A DNA stretch of 20,637 nt from Anaerolineaceae bacterium UBA700 (GTDB lineage Bacteria; Chloroflexota; Anaerolineae; Anaerolineales; Anaerolineaceae), in contig DBMK01000285.1 in NCBI GenBank assembly GCA_002298885.1, positions 1-20,637 on the forward strand, given 5' to 3'. The notes under the pieces are model-generated. The model saw nothing but the letters and a program-made list of their open reading frames with translations. It did not search any database and was not told the origin of the DNA. The position numbers and the translations under genes are program-made. Positions 7,705-15,946 of this stretch are shown in pieces. Each line of letters opens with the position of its first letter. The first letter of the stretch is position 1.

Positions 7705-8259
7705 GTGTCTCGTATTGGACGATTACCCGTAGAGGTTCCTGCAGGCGTTCAGGTCCAGGTCAATGGACAGGAAGTGCACGTCAAGGGGCCAAAGGGAGAA
7801 TTAAAGCGACTGTTCTCGCCCTCCATCGGCATCAAGCTCGAGAATGGGCAGGTCCTGGTCACCCGTGACTCCGAGGCGCAGACTGTGCGCGCGCTGCACG
7901 GCACGACCCGCGCCTTGATCAATAACATGGTAACCGGCGTCAGCAAGGGTTTCGAGGTTTTGCTGGACGTAGAAGGCGTGGGCTACCGCGCCGAAATGAA
8001 CGGCGCCAACCTGATGCTGTACCTGGGTTTCTCACACCCGGTGGAAGTCAAACCTGAGTCCGGGATTTCCTTCGACGTCGATCCCAAGATCCGCCAGATC
8101 AAGGTGCGCGGGTTCGATAAAGAACAGGTTGGCCAGGTGGCCGTTAACATCCGCGAAATTCGCCCCCCCGAGCCTTACAAAGGCAAGGGCATCCGCTACC
8201 ACGGCGAGAAGATCCGCCGCAAGGCTGGCAAGGCCGGCAAGAGTAAAGGCAAGAAGTAA
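7705..8259 (+). CDS. rplF: 50S ribosomal protein L6
   Basis: L6 lies at the base of the GTPase-associated stalk. I start it at GTG 7705, giving 184 residues that begin (M)SRIGRLPVEVPAGVQV, because the AAGGAGGA at 7691-7698 is one of the strongest ribosome-binding sites in the window and the L6 family begins here. The longer frame from 7666 only adds sequence overlapping rpsH. Family segments include VKGPKGELKR, NMVTGVSKGFE, EGVGYRA and PPEPYKGKGIRY. Confidence 0.98.
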   Translation: MSRIGRLPVEVPAGVQVQVNGQEVHVKGPKGELKRLFSPSIGIKLENGQVLVTRDSEAQTVRALHGTTRALINNMVTGVSKGFEVLLDVEGVGYRAEMNGANLMLYLGFSHPVEVKPESGISFDVDPKIRQIKVRGFDKEQVGQVAVNIREIRPPEPYKGKGIRYHGEKIRRKAGKAGKSKGKK

Positions 8260-8270
8260 GGTGATGGTTT

Positions 8271-8636
8271 ATGGCTAAGAAAACCCGTGCTGAAGCTCGA
8301 GACCGACGGCATGAGAGCGTGCGCAAGCACCTGGAAGGCACTCCTGCCCGTCCGCGTTTGAATGTATTCCGCAGCCTGTCCGAAATTTACGCCCAGGTGA
8401 TCGATGATGAAGCCGGCCAGACCCTGGCCGCCGCCTCGACGATCGACCACGAGCTGCGCGAAAAGGTGAAGGGCCTGAAAAAGACCGAACAGGCCAAGCT
8501 GGTAGGCCAACTGGTCGCCAAGCGCGCCCAGGGTAAGGGCATCAAAGAGGTTGTCTTCGACCGCGGCGGTTTCCGCTACATCGGCCGCGTCAAGGCACTC
8601 GCCGATGGCGCCCGAGAGGCCGGCCTGGAGTTCTAG
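8271..8636 (+). CDS. rplR: 50S ribosomal protein L18
   Basis: A 121-residue L18, a 5S rRNA-binding protein of the central protuberance. It begins [20 protein letters not shown] and carries [39 protein letters not shown] and [17 protein letters not shown] at the end. It starts 11 bases after rplF with a modest GGTGA ribosome-binding site. Confidence 0.99.
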   Translation: MAKKTRAEARDRRHESVRKHLEGTPARPRLNVFRSLSEIYAQVIDDEAGQTLAAASTIDHELREKVKGLKKTEQAKLVGQLVAKRAQGKGIKEVVFDRGGFRYIGRVKALADGAREAGLEF

Positions 8637-8675
8637 GCGAACACAACTAGATTCGCGATATAAAGGGCCTGATCT

Positions 8676-9203
8676 ATGGAAAATGAATATCAATCGATTG
8701 AACAGCAGTTTGACGAGCGTGTGATCGAAATCGCCCGCGTGGCCAAAGTTGTCAAAGGCGGCCGCCGTTTCCAGTTCCGGGTGACCATCGTCACCGGCGA
8801 CAATCACGGTAAGGTCGGCATGGGCATCGGCAAGGCTAACGCCGTTCCCGAGGCCATGCGCAAGGCGACCGAACGCGCTCACAAGAGCATGCGCAGCGTC
8901 TTCACCATGGGGACGACCGTTCCCCATGAGGTGACCGGCCGGACCGGTGGCGCAATCGTACTGCTCAAGCCGGCCTCCCCCGGCACCGGCGTTATCGCCG
9001 CAGGCGGCGTGCGCGCCGTCCTGGAGGCCGCCGGAGTGCGCGATATTTTGACCAAATCGCTGGGCAGCGCCAACGTGCTGAACGTGGTCAAGGCCACCTT
9101 CATGGCGTTGGACCAGCTCAAATCCCCCGAGCAGGAAGCGATCCGGCGCGGCAAGCCCGTCAAGGAGCTGCTGCCTTTCTGGGAGCGGAGGAAGAATGAC
9201 TGA
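8676..9203 (+). CDS. rpsE: 30S ribosomal protein S5
   Basis: A 175-residue S5, involved in decoding accuracy and mRNA helicase activity of the 30S. Core motifs are [37 protein letters not shown] and [20 protein letters not shown] followed by TKSLGS. The N-terminal 20 residues are acidic. The upstream spacer of 39 bases has only a weak, distant AAAGGG. The 3' end overlaps rpmD by eight bases. Confidence 0.99.
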   Translation: MENEYQSIEQQFDERVIEIARVAKVVKGGRRFQFRVTIVTGDNHGKVGMGIGKANAVPEAMRKATERAHKSMRSVFTMGTTVPHEVTGRTGGAIVLLKPASPGTGVIAAGGVRAVLEAAGVRDILTKSLGSANVLNVVKATFMALDQLKSPEQEAIRRGKPVKELLPFWERRKND

Positions 9204-9390
9204 AAAAGCCAAGATCCTGCGCATTACCCTGGTGAAGAGCGCCATCGGCTACTCGGTGACTCACAAGCGCACCGTGCGGGCCTTGGGCTTCCACCACCTG
9301 AACCAGGTCGTAGAACATGAAGATACGCCCGCCCTGCGTGGTATGCTTTCCAAGGTGAACCACCTGGTAAAGATTGAAGAAGTGAAATAA
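9196..9390 (+). CDS. rpmD: 50S ribosomal protein L30
   Basis: A 64-residue bacterial-type L30. It contains [39 protein letters not shown] and [13 protein letters not shown]. It starts inside rpsE (eight-base overlap) with GGAGCGGAGGA of the rpsE end serving as ribosome-binding site, and is followed by rplO after 11 bases, the standard spc order. L30 is missing in some bacteria, so its presence is mildly informative. Confidence 0.98.
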   Translation: MTEKAKILRITLVKSAIGYSVTHKRTVRALGFHHLNQVVEHEDTPALRGMLSKVNHLVKIEEVK

Positions 9391-9401
9391 CAGGGATAGC
9401 G

Positions 9402-9851
9402 ATGAAACTGCATGAACTTAAGCCAAACGAAGGCGCCAAGAAGGACCGCAAGCGCAAGGGCCTGGGCATCAGCGCCGGCGCCGGTAAGACCTCCGGCCGC
9501 GGCACCAAGGGCCAGGGCGCTCGCACTGGCGAGGGCGGTCACCTGTACCGCCAGGGCGGCAGCCTTCCCATCTTCCGGCGCCTGCCCTTCATTCGCGGCG
9601 AGGGCTTTACCCCACCCAACAGGACGCGATACAATGAAATTAACCTCGACCAGCTCGCCGGCCTGAAAGCCGGAAGCGAGGTCAATCCCGCAGTGCTGGC
9701 TGAAGCAGGCATGCTGTCGAAGCCGGCCGGCCTGGTCAAGATCCTCGGCCGGGGTGAGGTAACGGTAGCGTTGAAAGTGAGCGTCCACCGCATCAGCAAG
9801 AGTGCCCGTGAGAAGATCGAAGCCGCGGGTGGAACGGTTGAAATTATCTAA
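9402..9851 (+). CDS. rplO: 50S ribosomal protein L15
   Basis: A 149-residue L15. The Gly/Arg/Lys-rich N-terminal extension that threads through 23S rRNA is clear (KRKGLGISAGAGKTSGRG, then TKGQGAR), followed by EGGHLYRQGGSLPIFRRLP and the globular C-terminal domain (LVKILGRGEVTVALKVSVH). It is followed by secY after ten bases, as in most bacteria. Confidence 0.99.
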   Translation: MKLHELKPNEGAKKDRKRKGLGISAGAGKTSGRGTKGQGARTGEGGHLYRQGGSLPIFRRLPFIRGEGFTPPNRTRYNEINLDQLAGLKAGSEVNPAVLAEAGMLSKPAGLVKILGRGEVTVALKVSVHRISKSAREKIEAAGGTVEII

Positions 9852-9861
9852 GGGAGCTAGC

Positions 9862-11205
9862 ATGAAGCGATCATCAGCCTGGCGTTACCTTTGGAAATCG
9901 GAAGACATCCGTAAGAAGTTGTTGATCACCCTGGGATTGCTGATCCTATACCGCCTGGCTGCCAACGTGCCGGTGCCCGGCCTTAACCGGTCGGTCATTG
10001 CCGGCATCGGCTCCATCGGCGGCGCGGCAGGCAACATCATCGGCCTGCTGGATATGCTCGCCGGCGGCACGATTACCAACTTTTCCATCCTGGCGATGGG
10101 TGTCTACCCCTACATCACCGCCCAGATCATCATCCAGTTGCTCGTACCCATCATCCCCGCTCTCGACCGCCGGATCAAAGAAAATCCGACCGAAGGCCAG
10201 AAGCTGATGGAGCGCTGGACGGTCATCTTGACCGTTCCGATGGCGCTGCTCTCGGCTGTCGGCCAGGTTAACATCTTCTCGCAACTGCTTCAACAGCCTG
10301 TCAGCAGCGTAATCACCGGCTACGGCCAATTCTTGCCCACTGCAACCGCCCTGGTCACCATGATCGCTGGCACCATGTTCGGCATCTGGCTCGGCCAGTT
10401 GATCTCTGAATACGGCATCCCCAACCAGGGCCTTTCGCTGATCATCTTCGCCGGTATCGTAGCCCGCATGCCCAGCCATCTCGGCTCCATCCTCAGCGAT
10501 GCGACCAACGGCTGGTGGATGCTGATCGTGATCCTCGTCCTGCTCGTCCTGACCATCTTCGCCATCGTCTACGTCCAACAGGGCCGGCGCAACGTGCCCG
10601 TGCTCTTCCCTGGCCGCCGCATCGGCAGTCGCATGTCCATGCCCGTTCGCAGCAACCTGCCCCTGATGGTCAACATGGCCGGCATGATCCCGCTGATCTT
10701 TGCCCAATCCATCCTGACCTTCCCGGCCATCATCGCCAGCTTCTTCGTAAGCTCGCAGACGGCCTGGGTGGCCAGCTTGGCATCGGGCATCCAGGCGACC
10801 TTCGGTGGTCAGAACTTGTGGTACGCCCTGTTCTACTTCCTCATGGTCGTCGCCTTTACCTTCTTCTACACCGACGTGCTGTTTACCCAGCAGAACTACG
10901 GCGAAAACCTTAAGAAGCAGGGCGCCCAGATCCCGGGTGTGGTGCGCGGCAATCCTACGCAGAAATATCTTAACAAAGTCCAACGCCGCATCACCCTGCC
11001 GGGCGCGCTCTTCCTGGGCATCGTGGCCGTACTGCCATACATCCTGGGTGTGGTCCTGCCGGTTAGCGTCAGCCGCAACTCCGGTTTGCTGCTCATCTCC
11101 TCGGCCGGTCTGCTGATCGTGGTCGGTGTGGTTCGCGATACCTTCACCATCATCGAGACCGAGCTGAAGCTGCACGGTTACGACGAAAGCCTGATCAAGG
11201 GTTAA
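9862..11205 (+). CDS. secY: Protein translocase channel subunit SecY
   Basis: A 447-residue inner-membrane protein with about ten hydrophobic segments, the pore of the SecYEG translocon. The first membrane segment is around residues 18-38, the plug region follows near 58-75, and cytosolic loop motifs are QQGRRNVPVLFPGRR (about 239-253) and ENLKKQGAQIPGVVRG (348-363). The motif RITLPGALFLG begins at 376. The start is ATG 9862, after AGGGAG at 9851-9856; the in-frame ATG at 9802 lies within rplO. adk begins two bases after the stop. Confidence 0.98.
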   Translation: MKRSSAWRYLWKSEDIRKKLLITLGLLILYRLAANVPVPGLNRSVIAGIGSIGGAAGNIIGLLDMLAGGTITNFSILAMGVYPYITAQIIIQLLVPIIPALDRRIKENPTEGQKLMERWTVILTVPMALLSAVGQVNIFSQLLQQPVSSVITGYGQFLPTATALVTMIAGTMFGIWLGQLISEYGIPNQGLSLIIFAGIVARMPSHLGSILSDATNGWWMLIVILVLLVLTIFAIVYVQQGRRNVPVLFPGRRIGSRMSMPVRSNLPLMVNMAGMIPLIFAQSILTFPAIIASFFVSSQTAWVASLASGIQATFGGQNLWYALFYFLMVVAFTFFYTDVLFTQQNYGENLKKQGAQIPGVVRGNPTQKYLNKVQRRITLPGALFLGIVAVLPYILGVVLPVSVSRNSGLLLISSAGLLIVVGVVRDTFTIIETELKLHGYDESLIKG

Positions 11206-11207
11206 TC

Positions 11208-11864
11208 ATGGCGACTTATATCGTCCTGTTAGGGCCTCCGGGGGCCGGCAAAGGAACCCAGGCGGAGCTGATCTCCGAAAAACTGGGCATCCTGCACGTC
11301 TCTTCGGGTGACCTGTTCCGAGAGAACCGCAAGCTCAAGACTGAGCTCGGCCAACTGGCGCAGAGTTACATGGACCGCGGCGAGCTGGTGCCCGACGACG
11401 TGACTATCGCCATGGTCAAAGAGCGCCTGAGTCGCCCCGACTGCTTCAAAGGGGCGCTGCTGGATGGCTTCCCGCGCACCCCGGCCCAGGCCGATGCACT
11501 GTCAAAAATGCTTGCCGAGCTGAACGGAAAAGTTAACGTCGTACCCTATATCTCGGTGCCCCCCGAGCTGCTCATCGAGCGCCTGGGCGGCCGTTGGACC
11601 TGCCGGGCCGAGGGGCACGTCTACCACCAGAAGTACAACCCGCCCAAGGTTGCCGGCAAATGCGACCTGGACGGATCGGACCTCTATCAACGTGAGGACG
11701 ATACCCCGGCGACGGTTGAAAACCGTATCCGGGTGTACCTGCAGCAAACCTCACCCCTGATCGACTATTATCGACAGCGCGGCCTGCTGGCCGAGATCGA
11801 CGGCACGCGTCCGATTAACGACGTCTCGGTCGACTTGCTGGCTGCTATTGAAAAATATAGGTAG
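11208..11864 (+). CDS. adk: Adenylate kinase, long-LID form with an atypical zinc-site pattern
   Basis: Catalyses ATP + AMP to 2 ADP in the cytosol. The 218-residue protein has the P-loop GPPGAGKGT (9-17), the AMP-binding SSGDLFRENRK region, LLDGFPRTPAQADAL (84-98) and LIERLGGRW before the LID. The LID is the long form. In zinc-type LIDs four ligands are usually C-x2-C and C-x2-C/D. Here the matching positions read C132, E135, C152, D155, with H137 two residues after E135. Zinc could still bind using E135 or H137, or the site may be partly lost. It is packed between secY and map, the usual spc-end order. Confidence 0.98.
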   Translation: MATYIVLLGPPGAGKGTQAELISEKLGILHVSSGDLFRENRKLKTELGQLAQSYMDRGELVPDDVTIAMVKERLSRPDCFKGALLDGFPRTPAQADALSKMLAELNGKVNVVPYISVPPELLIERLGGRWTCRAEGHVYHQKYNPPKVAGKCDLDGSDLYQREDDTPATVENRIRVYLQQTSPLIDYYRQRGLLAEIDGTRPINDVSVDLLAAIEKYR

Positions 11865-11869
11865 TCATT

Positions 11870-12706
11870 ATGATGGCATGGGACCGCCAGATCACCATTA
11901 AGAGCCAGGGCGAGATCGACATCATGCGCATTGCCGGCCGCATCAATGCGGAAGCACTCAAGGCAGCCTATGACGTCATTCGCCCCGGGGTATCGACCTG
12001 GGATATCGATGCGGCAGCGGAAGAAGTACTCAAGAAATACGGTGTTTATTCGCCCTTTAAAAATTACCCGGGAGCGTATCCCTACCCCGCCAGCAGCTGC
12101 GTCAGCGTGAACGACGAGCTGGTGCACGGCATCCCCAACAAGAAGCGCAAGCTGAAGGAAGGGGACATCGTGACCGTGGACGTGGGCACGGTGTACGAAG
12201 GCTTCGTCGGCGATTCGGCGTTTACCGCTGGCGTCGGCGCCATCTCGGATAAGGCGCGCAAGCTGTTGGAAGTGACCGAACAGTCGCTGTACGTCGGTAT
12301 TGCCAAAATGGTAGCCGGCAACCACGTGGGTGACGTGTCCTCCGCCGTCCAGCAGTTCGTAGAGAGCCGTGGCATGTACGTGGTGCGCGAATACACCGGT
12401 CACGGGGTAGGGCGGCGTATGCACGAAGGCCCGCAGGTGCCCAACTATGGCGTTGCCGGGCGCGGCATTCCGCTGCGCAGCGGCATGACCATCGCCCTCG
12501 AGCCCATGGTGCTGCTCGGCACCGCCATGACCCGCGTCCTGCCGGACGATTGGACCGTGGCGTCGTACGACGGCTCGCTGACCTGCCATTTCGAGCACAG
12601 CGTGGCCATCACCGATAACGGACCGGTCATTCTGACCCTGCTCGGCGATGGGTCGGCCCCAGCCCAGATCTTTGGGCCTGGACAACTTAAGCAAGAGTCG
12701 GTATAA
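11870..12706 (+). CDS. map: Type I methionine aminopeptidase
   Basis: Removes the initiator methionine from nascent proteins. All five metal ligands can be placed: D104 (VDVGTVYEG), D115 (GDSAF), H178 ([10 protein letters not shown]), E211 (ALEPMV) and E242 (FEHSVAI). H86 in [10 protein letters not shown] matches the conserved substrate-pocket His. At 278 residues it is longer than the usual 250-265, mostly from a loose C-terminal tail after residue 255. Two adjacent ATGs (11870, 11873) are both possible starts. Its last 28 bases contain a promoter for rpmJ, and the stop codon lies within that -10. Confidence 0.98.
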   Translation: MMAWDRQITIKSQGEIDIMRIAGRINAEALKAAYDVIRPGVSTWDIDAAAEEVLKKYGVYSPFKNYPGAYPYPASSCVSVNDELVHGIPNKKRKLKEGDIVTVDVGTVYEGFVGDSAFTAGVGAISDKARKLLEVTEQSLYVGIAKMVAGNHVGDVSSAVQQFVESRGMYVVREYTGHGVGRRMHEGPQVPNYGVAGRGIPLRSGMTIALEPMVLLGTAMTRVLPDDWTVASYDGSLTCHFEHSVAITDNGPVILTLLGDGSAPAQIFGPGQLKQESV

Positions 12707-12707
12707 T
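12679..12707 (+). promoter_or_regulatory. Sigma-70-type promoter for the rpmJ-rpsM-rpsK-rpsD-rpoA-rplQ unit
   Basis: TGGACA at 12679-12684 (one mismatch to TTGACA) and exact TATAAT at 12702-12707 are 17 bases apart. A start near 12714 would give a 45-base leader with AAGGAG before rpmJ. The perfect palindrome GCGCC-TTT-GGCGC (12709-12721) spans the predicted start site. The promoter overlaps the last codons and stop of map, and would separate the alpha-type unit from the spc unit. Confidence 0.78.
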
Positions 12708-12758
12708 TGCGCCTTTGGCGCTTGTTGCCGGATTGTCATTATTTTGAAGGAGCAAATC

Positions 12759-12872
12759 ATGAAAGTTTCACCCTCGATTAAAAAACGCTGTGCCAAGTGC
12801 AAGATCGTCAAGCGGCACGGCAACCTGTTTGTGATTTGCGAGAACCCAAAGCATAAGCAGCGACAGGGATAA
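12759..12872 (+). CDS. rpmJ: 50S ribosomal protein L36, zinc form
   Basis: ATG 12759 opens a 37-residue L36: [20 protein letters not shown], then [11 protein letters not shown]. The zinc ligands of the standard form are present: C11, C14, C27 and H32. AAGGAG at 12747-12752 sits six bases upstream, ruling out the longer frame from 12648, which overlaps map. The usual neighbour infA is not found between map and this gene. Confidence 0.97.
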   Translation: MKVSPSIKKRCAKCKIVKRHGNLFVICENPKHKQRQG

Positions 12873-12878
12873 AAGCAT

Positions 12879-13268
12879 ATGGCGAGAATTGAAGGCGTCG
12901 ATCTTCCGCGCAATAAGCGGGTTGAAGTAGCTCTGAGCTACTTGTATGGTATTGGCCCGACCCGGGCCCAACACATTCTGGCTTCGACCAAGGTGAATCC
13001 GGACATTCGGGTGAAGGACCTGACCGAGACGGATCTCAGCCTGTTACGTGATTTCATCACGAAGAATTACAAGGTTGAAGGCGATCTGCGCCGCGAGGTG
13101 CAGATGAACATCAAGCGGCTGATCGAAATTGGCTGCTACCGTGGGCTGCGCCACCGCCGCAATTTGCCGGTGCACGGCCAGCGCACGCGTACCAATTCCC
13201 GCACTCGCAAAGGTCCCAAGAAGACCGTTGCCGGTCGCGGCCGCCGCCGTGGGGCTGCGAAGAAATAA
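12879..13268 (+). CDS. rpsM: 30S ribosomal protein S13
   Basis: A 129-residue S13 from the 30S head, in contact with S19 and the 50S subunit through intersubunit bridges. Motifs are [32 protein letters not shown], the helix [15 protein letters not shown], and [20 protein letters not shown] then TRKGPKKT in the basic tail. It starts six bases after rpmJ. A 123-base spacer follows, long for this operon. Confidence 0.99.
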   Translation: MARIEGVDLPRNKRVEVALSYLYGIGPTRAQHILASTKVNPDIRVKDLTETDLSLLRDFITKNYKVEGDLRREVQMNIKRLIEIGCYRGLRHRRNLPVHGQRTRTNSRTRKGPKKTVAGRGRRRGAAKK

Positions 13269-13391
13269 TCCTGCGCCTTTTTGTACTCAACCGGGATCGG
13301 GATCCCTCTCCCGCGGCTGCCTGGTTGGATGCGGATGGATGGCAGGGTTATCTAGCGCCCAAAACTGGTTTGGAAGGATTAGGAAGGAAAT
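13269..13391 (+). promoter_or_regulatory. Spacer between rpsM and rpsK with overlapping inverted repeats (possible leader)
   Basis: No credible gene is present. GGGAT (13293-13297) pairs with ATCCC (13302-13306), while CGGGA (13292-13296) can alternatively pair with TCCCG (13309-13313). CTGCC (13318-13322) can pair with GGCAG (13341-13345). No convincing promoter was found. In Escherichia coli S4 represses the alpha operon through a leader ahead of rpsM; a control site moved to this gap, ahead of rpsK-rpsD, is possible but unproven. Confidence 0.3.
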
Positions 13392-13799
13392 ATGGCACAA
13401 AACGTACGCCAAACGCGTCGAGCTTCAACTTCTACTCGCAAGGTGAAGCGCACCCTGTCCTCAGGACAGGTCCATGTATACGCGTCCTTTAACAACACCA
13501 TTGTAACGGTCACCGACACCTCGGGTAACGCCGTGTGTTGGGGCAGCGCTGGTTCCGCCGGCTTCAAGGGCAGCCGCAAGAGCACGCCCTTCGCTGCCCG
13601 CCTGGCTGCCGAACAGGCCATCAAGGCCGCCATTGCTATGGGAATCCAGGAAGTGGATCTGATCGTTAAGGGACCCGGCCCCGGCCGCGAAAGCGCCATC
13701 CGGGCCGTGCAATCGATGGGACTGAAGGTGCGTTCAATCTCAGACGTGACCCCGGTGCCGCATAACGGCTGCCGGCCGCCTAAGAAGCGCCGCGTCTAA
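13392..13799 (+). CDS. rpsK: 30S ribosomal protein S11
   Basis: A 135-residue S11 from the platform of the 30S, near the mRNA exit. Seen are [52 protein letters not shown] and the ending [18 protein letters not shown]. The ribosome-binding site AGGAAGGA (13381-13388) is strong, so this gene can be initiated independently despite the 123-base gap before it. Confidence 0.99.
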   Translation: MAQNVRQTRRASTSTRKVKRTLSSGQVHVYASFNNTIVTVTDTSGNAVCWGSAGSAGFKGSRKSTPFAARLAAEQAIKAAIAMGIQEVDLIVKGPGPGRESAIRAVQSMGLKVRSISDVTPVPHNGCRPPKKRRV

Positions 13800-13814
13800 A
13801 AGGAGAGGGATCAT

Positions 13815-14456
13815 ATGGCAAGGTATTTAGGGCCGGTATGCAGATTATGCCGGCGTGAAGGTGAAAAGTTATTCTTAAAAGGTGCGCGCTGTTTCAGCCC
13901 GAAGTGCGCCTTTGAAAAGCGCAGCTATTATCCCGGCGCCCACGGCAAAACCGGCTCTCGCAGCAGTGGCGACCGCGAATCGGACTACGCCCGCCAGTTG
14001 CGCGCCAAGCAGAAAGCGCGCCGCGTTTACGGCGTCCTCGAGCGCCAGTTCCGCCGCTACTTCGGCGTTGCCCAGCACCGCCGCGGTCTCACCGGCCTGA
14101 ACATGCTCCAGACGCTCGAGCTGCGCCTTGATAACGTTGTTTTCCGCATGGGTCTCGCCGAAAACCGGGCCCAGGCGCGACAGATCGTCACCCACGGCCA
14201 TTTTACGGTCAACGGCATCCGCACCGACATCCCGTCGATGCTGCTCCGCCCGGGTGATCGGATCGAAGTGCGTGAAGGCTCGCGCAGCACACCATTCTTC
14301 AAAGAATTGCCCGATTTTGCCGAAAAACGAAATTGTGCAGTGTGGTTGGACCGCGATCTGAAGAGCCTGTCCGGCAGGGTTACTCGCCTGCCCGAGCGTT
14401 CTGAAATCGACGGGAACCTGAACGAACAGCTCATCGTTGAGTTCTACTCACGCTAA
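13815..14456 (+). CDS. rpsD: 30S ribosomal protein S4, zinc-binding form
   Basis: A 213-residue S4, a primary 16S assembly protein, a fidelity factor and in several bacteria an autogenous repressor. The N-terminus [18 protein letters not shown] has zinc-type cysteines C9, C12, C26 and C31. The S4 RNA-binding domain is at [20 protein letters not shown] and [17 protein letters not shown]. It ends [16 protein letters not shown] (13801-13805) sits nine bases before the ATG. It is next to rpoA as in the alpha operon. Confidence 0.99.
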   Translation: MARYLGPVCRLCRREGEKLFLKGARCFSPKCAFEKRSYYPGAHGKTGSRSSGDRESDYARQLRAKQKARRVYGVLERQFRRYFGVAQHRRGLTGLNMLQTLELRLDNVVFRMGLAENRAQARQIVTHGHFTVNGIRTDIPSMLLRPGDRIEVREGSRSTPFFKELPDFAEKRNCAVWLDRDLKSLSGRVTRLPERSEIDGNLNEQLIVEFYSR

Positions 14457-14510
14457 GAGCTGACTTATCCGGCGCGCGGTCTTACAGGGTGCGGCGGGGA
14501 GGGGAACATC

Positions 14511-15476
14511 GTGACTGGTCTCATAAATATGGTAACGCCTAAAGTTGAGCGCGAAGCTGAAGCGCGCAACTACGGCAAATTTGTCATCAGCCCGTTGGAA
14601 CGAGGCTATGGGGTAACCCTGGGCAACGCTCTGCGGCGAGTGCTGCTCTCGTCTTTAGACGGGGCAGCGGTCACCTCGGTACGCATCTCGGATGTGCTGC
14701 ACGAATTCAGCGACATCCCGGGTGTGCGTGAGGATGTTATCCAGGTTATGCTGCAGGTTAAGCAGTTGCGTATGCTGCTCCACGACGTGGAAAATGCCCA
14801 CCTGCACCTGGACGTGCGCGGCGAGGGCGTAGTTACTGCGGCCGACATCCAGGCTCCAGCGGAAGTTGAAATCGTCAACCCTGACCTGTACCTGTTCACG
14901 GTCGACGATCCGAAAACCCGCCTGGAAATCGACATGGTGGTCGAGCGCGGCCGGGGGTATTCCCCCTCCAACGAGCGCATTGGCCGCCTGCCAATCGGCG
15001 AGCTGCCGGTGGATGCAATCTTCAGCCCGGTGCGCCGGGTGAACTGGACGGTTGCTTCGGCCCGCGTTGGGCAGAGCACCAACTATGACCGCCTGATCCT
15101 CGAGATTTGGACGGACGGCACCCTGGCCCCGGAAGCGGCGCTGGGTTCCTCCTCCAAGATCCTTATCGATCACCTGCGCTTCATTTCCGGCATCAGCGAA
15201 GAAACGCTGACGGTTGGGGTCGAAAAGGAAGTGACCGGCAGTCGCCTGACCAGCGAGGCAGCCGAAACGCCTATTGAAAACCTGGACCTCTCGGTGCGGG
15301 TGTTCAATTCACTCAAGCGCACGGGTATCACCACCGTCGGTGATGTGCTCGAGCTGCTCGAGAAGGGCGATGAAGCGGTGATGTCCATCCGCAACTTTGG
15401 CGAAAAGAGCCTGGACGAGCTGCGACAGAAAATGCGCGAGAAGGGTTACCTGCGCGACGAAAAGATTACGGAGTAA
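14511..15476 (+). CDS. rpoA: DNA-directed RNA polymerase subunit alpha
   Basis: The 321-residue alpha subunit dimerises to nucleate RNA polymerase. The N-terminal domain (about 1-235) has the dimer motif GYGVTLGNALRRVLLSSL. The C-terminal domain (about 255-315) contains SVRVFNSLKRTGI and RNFGEKSLDEL. R263, N266 and K299 match the Escherichia coli residues that contact UP-element DNA, so UP-type promoters are probably used. The GTG start follows GGGGAGGGG at 14496-14504; ATG 14529 is a less well placed alternative. Confidence 0.98.
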   Translation: MTGLINMVTPKVEREAEARNYGKFVISPLERGYGVTLGNALRRVLLSSLDGAAVTSVRISDVLHEFSDIPGVREDVIQVMLQVKQLRMLLHDVENAHLHLDVRGEGVVTAADIQAPAEVEIVNPDLYLFTVDDPKTRLEIDMVVERGRGYSPSNERIGRLPIGELPVDAIFSPVRRVNWTVASARVGQSTNYDRLILEIWTDGTLAPEAALGSSSKILIDHLRFISGISEETLTVGVEKEVTGSRLTSEAAETPIENLDLSVRVFNSLKRTGITTVGDVLELLEKGDEAVMSIRNFGEKSLDELRQKMREKGYLRDEKITE

Positions 15477-15481
15477 CAGAG

Positions 15482-15859
15482 ATGCGACACCAGGTTTCTG
15501 GATATAGACTCGGTAGAACGAAAGATCAGCGCATCGGCCTGCGCCGTACGTTGATCAACCAATTATTCACCCACGAACGGATTCAGACCACCCGCGCCAA
15601 GGCCATGGCCATCCGCGGCGACGCTGAAAAGCTCATCACCCTGGCCCGCAACAGCAGCAAAGGCGATGATGTTGCCAAAGTCAATGCCCGGCGCAATGCG
15701 GCGGCGCAGTTGAATGACCCGGAGGTTGTGAAGCGCCTGTTCGATGAAATCGGCCCGCGGTTCGAAAATCGCAACGGCGGCTACACCCGCATGTACAAGC
15801 TGGGGCCCCGCCTGGGCGACGCAGCCGAAATGGTACTGCTGGAGCTGGTCGAAGAATAA
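15482..15859 (+). CDS. rplQ: 50S ribosomal protein L17
   Basis: A 125-residue L17 at the tunnel exit. It starts MRHQVSGYRLGRTKDQR and holds LRRTLINQLFTHERIQTTRA and the ending NRNGGYTRMYKLGPRLGD then AAEMVLLELVE. It starts five bases after rpoA; GGAG at 15470-15473 lies in the end of rpoA. It normally closes the alpha operon. Confidence 0.99.
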   Translation: MRHQVSGYRLGRTKDQRIGLRRTLINQLFTHERIQTTRAKAMAIRGDAEKLITLARNSSKGDDVAKVNARRNAAAQLNDPEVVKRLFDEIGPRFENRNGGYTRMYKLGPRLGDAAEMVLLELVEE

Positions 15860-15946
15860 CCCCCGCCGGCCCGGCCGCAGACGCAGTCCGGGCAGGTGTT
15901 CTCCGGAAGCAGCACGGATTTTGTCCGCAGCATACACCGGAAAAGA

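Noticed and set aside
9946..11175. 409-codon minus-strand open frame
   Set aside because: Antisense of secY; His/Asp/Gly-rich product typical of the reverse frame of a GC-rich membrane-protein gene.
11768..12913. 381-codon minus-strand open frame
   Set aside because: Antisense of adk, map and rpmJ, all of which are secure genes on the other strand.
13325..13353. Promoter TTGGAT-17-TTATCT in the rpsM-rpsK spacer
   Set aside because: Both hexamers match the consensus poorly; spacing alone is not enough.
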